Source: Salinimicrobium gaetbulicola (lineage in GTDB: Bacteria > Bacteroidota > Bacteroidia > Flavobacteriales > Flavobacteriaceae). Taken from it: a stretch of DNA of 64,000 nt. Position 1 is the stretch's first letter. Every line of letters begins with the position of its first letter. Shown piece by piece: positions 62,916-64,000 of the stretch. The stretch covers positions 868,001 to 932,000 of the forward strand of contig NZ_JBHTJP010000032.1 in assembly GCF_042676025.1 (NCBI RefSeq). Reading direction: 5' to 3'. A model generated the notes under the pieces. It had not been told where the DNA came from. It searched no databases and saw nothing but the letters and a program-made list of their open reading frames with translations. A program made the translations under genes and the position numbers.

Positions 62916-63335
62916 CTATTTTCTCTTTTGAATGGCTTCCGCTTCTTTTTGAGAAATTCGTTTTCCATTGTAGAAATATACCACGAAGGCATCGTCAAAT
63001 CCATTCCTACGAAGCTCTCGCTTTAATCGTGAAGCTTCATGACGTAGACGAGTCCTACCCCAAATATATTTGGTCAATCCGTTATGTTCATAGGAATAAA
63101 CGTTTCCTAAATTCTTTAAACGTGCATCAGTTGATGAAAGTGGTTCTTTCGAAGTCAAAAATTGAACTTTGTAAACCAGACCGGACTGCCAGTCTAATAA
63201 ATTAGCTGAAGTCATGTTAGAAACTTCTGAAATGGCTTTAATGGCCGATTCATCTGAAGTTTGTTTTGATTGAGCACCCGCATATGAAGTTATAAAGCCC
63301 AATAATACGGTTAAGATCAGAGTAATTTTTCTCAA
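62916..63335 (-). CDS. small secreted SPOR-like protein
   Basis: A 139-residue exported protein with a signal peptide (1-21). From about residue 53 the pattern YKVQFLTSKEPL, LKNLGNVYSYEHNGLTKYI, and ASRLKRELRRNGFDDAFVV matches a SPOR domain, which binds denuded peptidoglycan glycan strands at division sites. The N-terminal third is short and unassigned. The match is by pattern, not by search. It stands alone. Confidence 0.7.
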   Translation of the reverse strand: MRKITLILTVLLGFITSYAGAQSKQTSDESAIKAISEVSNMTSANLLDWQSGLVYKVQFLTSKEPLSSTDARLKNLGNVYSYEHNGLTKYIWGRTRLRHEASRLKRELRRNGFDDAFVVYFYNGKRISQKEAEAIQKRK

Positions 63336-63616
63336 GGCTGTTAGTTTTATGGTGTTAAAAAAAGGTTAATTAAGGCGAAAGTATAAAATTCAGAACGAAA
63401 AACTACATCCACTCGCCAAAGTGCGCGATTTACAGGTTATGTGACACAATCAACACTAATAAAGCGTGGAATAAAATACTTGAGAAGACATTAGGATCAT
63501 CACAAATAAATTTTTGTCAGGCCTAACTAAACGAAAAAAAGAGGTAAATTTTTGCAGGCGGAATCCTGGGTTGGTGATATAAAATTCAGAAAGAATTGGA
63601 GAATATTATTTAAGCC

Positions 63617-63841
63617 TTAGGACCCTGAAGACAGTCTTTGCATTCTTCGCTGGTAAACCTCAGCTAGGATAGCATTGGTTTCCTTGTATTTAGGAGTTAA
63701 CTTTTCGACACTGCCATTGGCAGTATCGGTCAATTCTTCACCACAACACTTACATCTATACTCATGAACGTGGGCGGTAATATTATTTGAGACCACATAC
63801 TGATGTCCTAAAACTGCACAGATTAATTTTTTGAGGATCAT
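63617..63841 (-). CDS. small protein with a CxxC zinc-type site (DUF1660-like)
   Basis: A 74-residue protein. The start KKLICAVLGHQY and the motif YRCKCCGEE resemble DUF1660-type small proteins, in which paired Cys and a His hold a metal. The C-terminal half is helical and basic (YQRRMQRLSSGS). Function unknown; such proteins occur in prophages and in chromosomes. Nothing phage-like is adjacent. Confidence 0.65.
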   Translation of the reverse strand: MILKKLICAVLGHQYVVSNNITAHVHEYRCKCCGEELTDTANGSVEKLTPKYKETNAILAEVYQRRMQRLSSGS

Positions 63842-64000
63842 ATTGAAATGATTTTTTTCTTAAACATTCTTAAGCCAACTCCCTGACCGTTAACGCTAAT
63901 TTAACAATAAAAATATGGAAATCTGCTTAAAAATATTATTTATTCGATGAAATACACAATTTAGTTTGTTTTCCTACTTAATTTTTGTAGGACACATGTT

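Overview
The window reads as a chromosomal segment of a marine-type member of the Bacteroidota, family Flavobacteriaceae (Gramella/Christiangramia-like). The family content points there: SprB-like repeats, a DUF2851 plus PspC pair, a class II NrdJ, a fused CcsBA, TonB/SusC-style signal peptides and S9 peptidases. So do several TAnnTTTG -7 promoter boxes, the near absence of Shine-Dalgarno sites and a tmRNA whose tag reads GENNYALAA. This assignment is inference; no 16S gene is present.

Layout. 1-6.7 kb holds a minus-strand run: acyl-CoA dehydrogenase, helix-hairpin-helix protein, an alanine/sodium symporter with an unusual N-terminal extension, PspC, DUF2851 and a GDSL esterase. 6.8-16.5 kb is mixed housekeeping: two overlapping small membrane-protein genes, a cystathionine beta-synthase-like enzyme, a LolC/E-type permease divergent from a NamZ-type muramidase, a four-helix-bundle (S23) cassette inside inverted repeats, a YkgJ cysteine-cluster protein, a methyltransferase, a lipoprotein metalloprotease, an amidohydrolase and a PiT-like permease. 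16.7-32.7 kb holds an outer-membrane barrel with a giant TPR protein, an FtsE-like ATPase, TypA, KdsA, NrdJ, a mechanosensitive channel, and a two-gene unit of a saccharopine/alanine-dehydrogenase-like protein and an EEP-family hydrolase.

32.8-50 kb is the accessory part. It starts with ssrA (tmRNA). The 3' end of ssrA is repeated at 33388-33404, at 43899-43930 together with the tmRNA-type terminator, and at 49935-49957. This looks like a tandem array of tmRNA-targeted island remnants. The 10.5-kb compartment carries an XRE/S24-like regulator, then a tight YbjN-PspA-YqiJ(OB/NfeD-like)-flotillin operon, then a ~1640-residue DUF3686-type AAA+ ATPase. I read this as one envelope-stress or membrane-remodelling module, and it is the best candidate for a poorly described system. 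The ATPase gene shows an in-frame stop ten codons after a probable ancestral start. The next compartment holds an iron-type TonB receptor with a PepSY membrane protein, a PQQ-type sugar dehydrogenase and a small lipoprotein with three HxH repeats.

50-64 kb holds a four-gene overlapping lipoprotein operon (CsgG family, unknown, DUF4810, DUF799), an S9 peptidase, a nitrite-ammonification set (NrfH, NrfA, then the cytochrome c maturation protein CcsBA), KatG, a small SPOR-like secreted protein and a small zinc-site protein. No rRNA, tRNA, CRISPR array, integrase or transposase was recognised.
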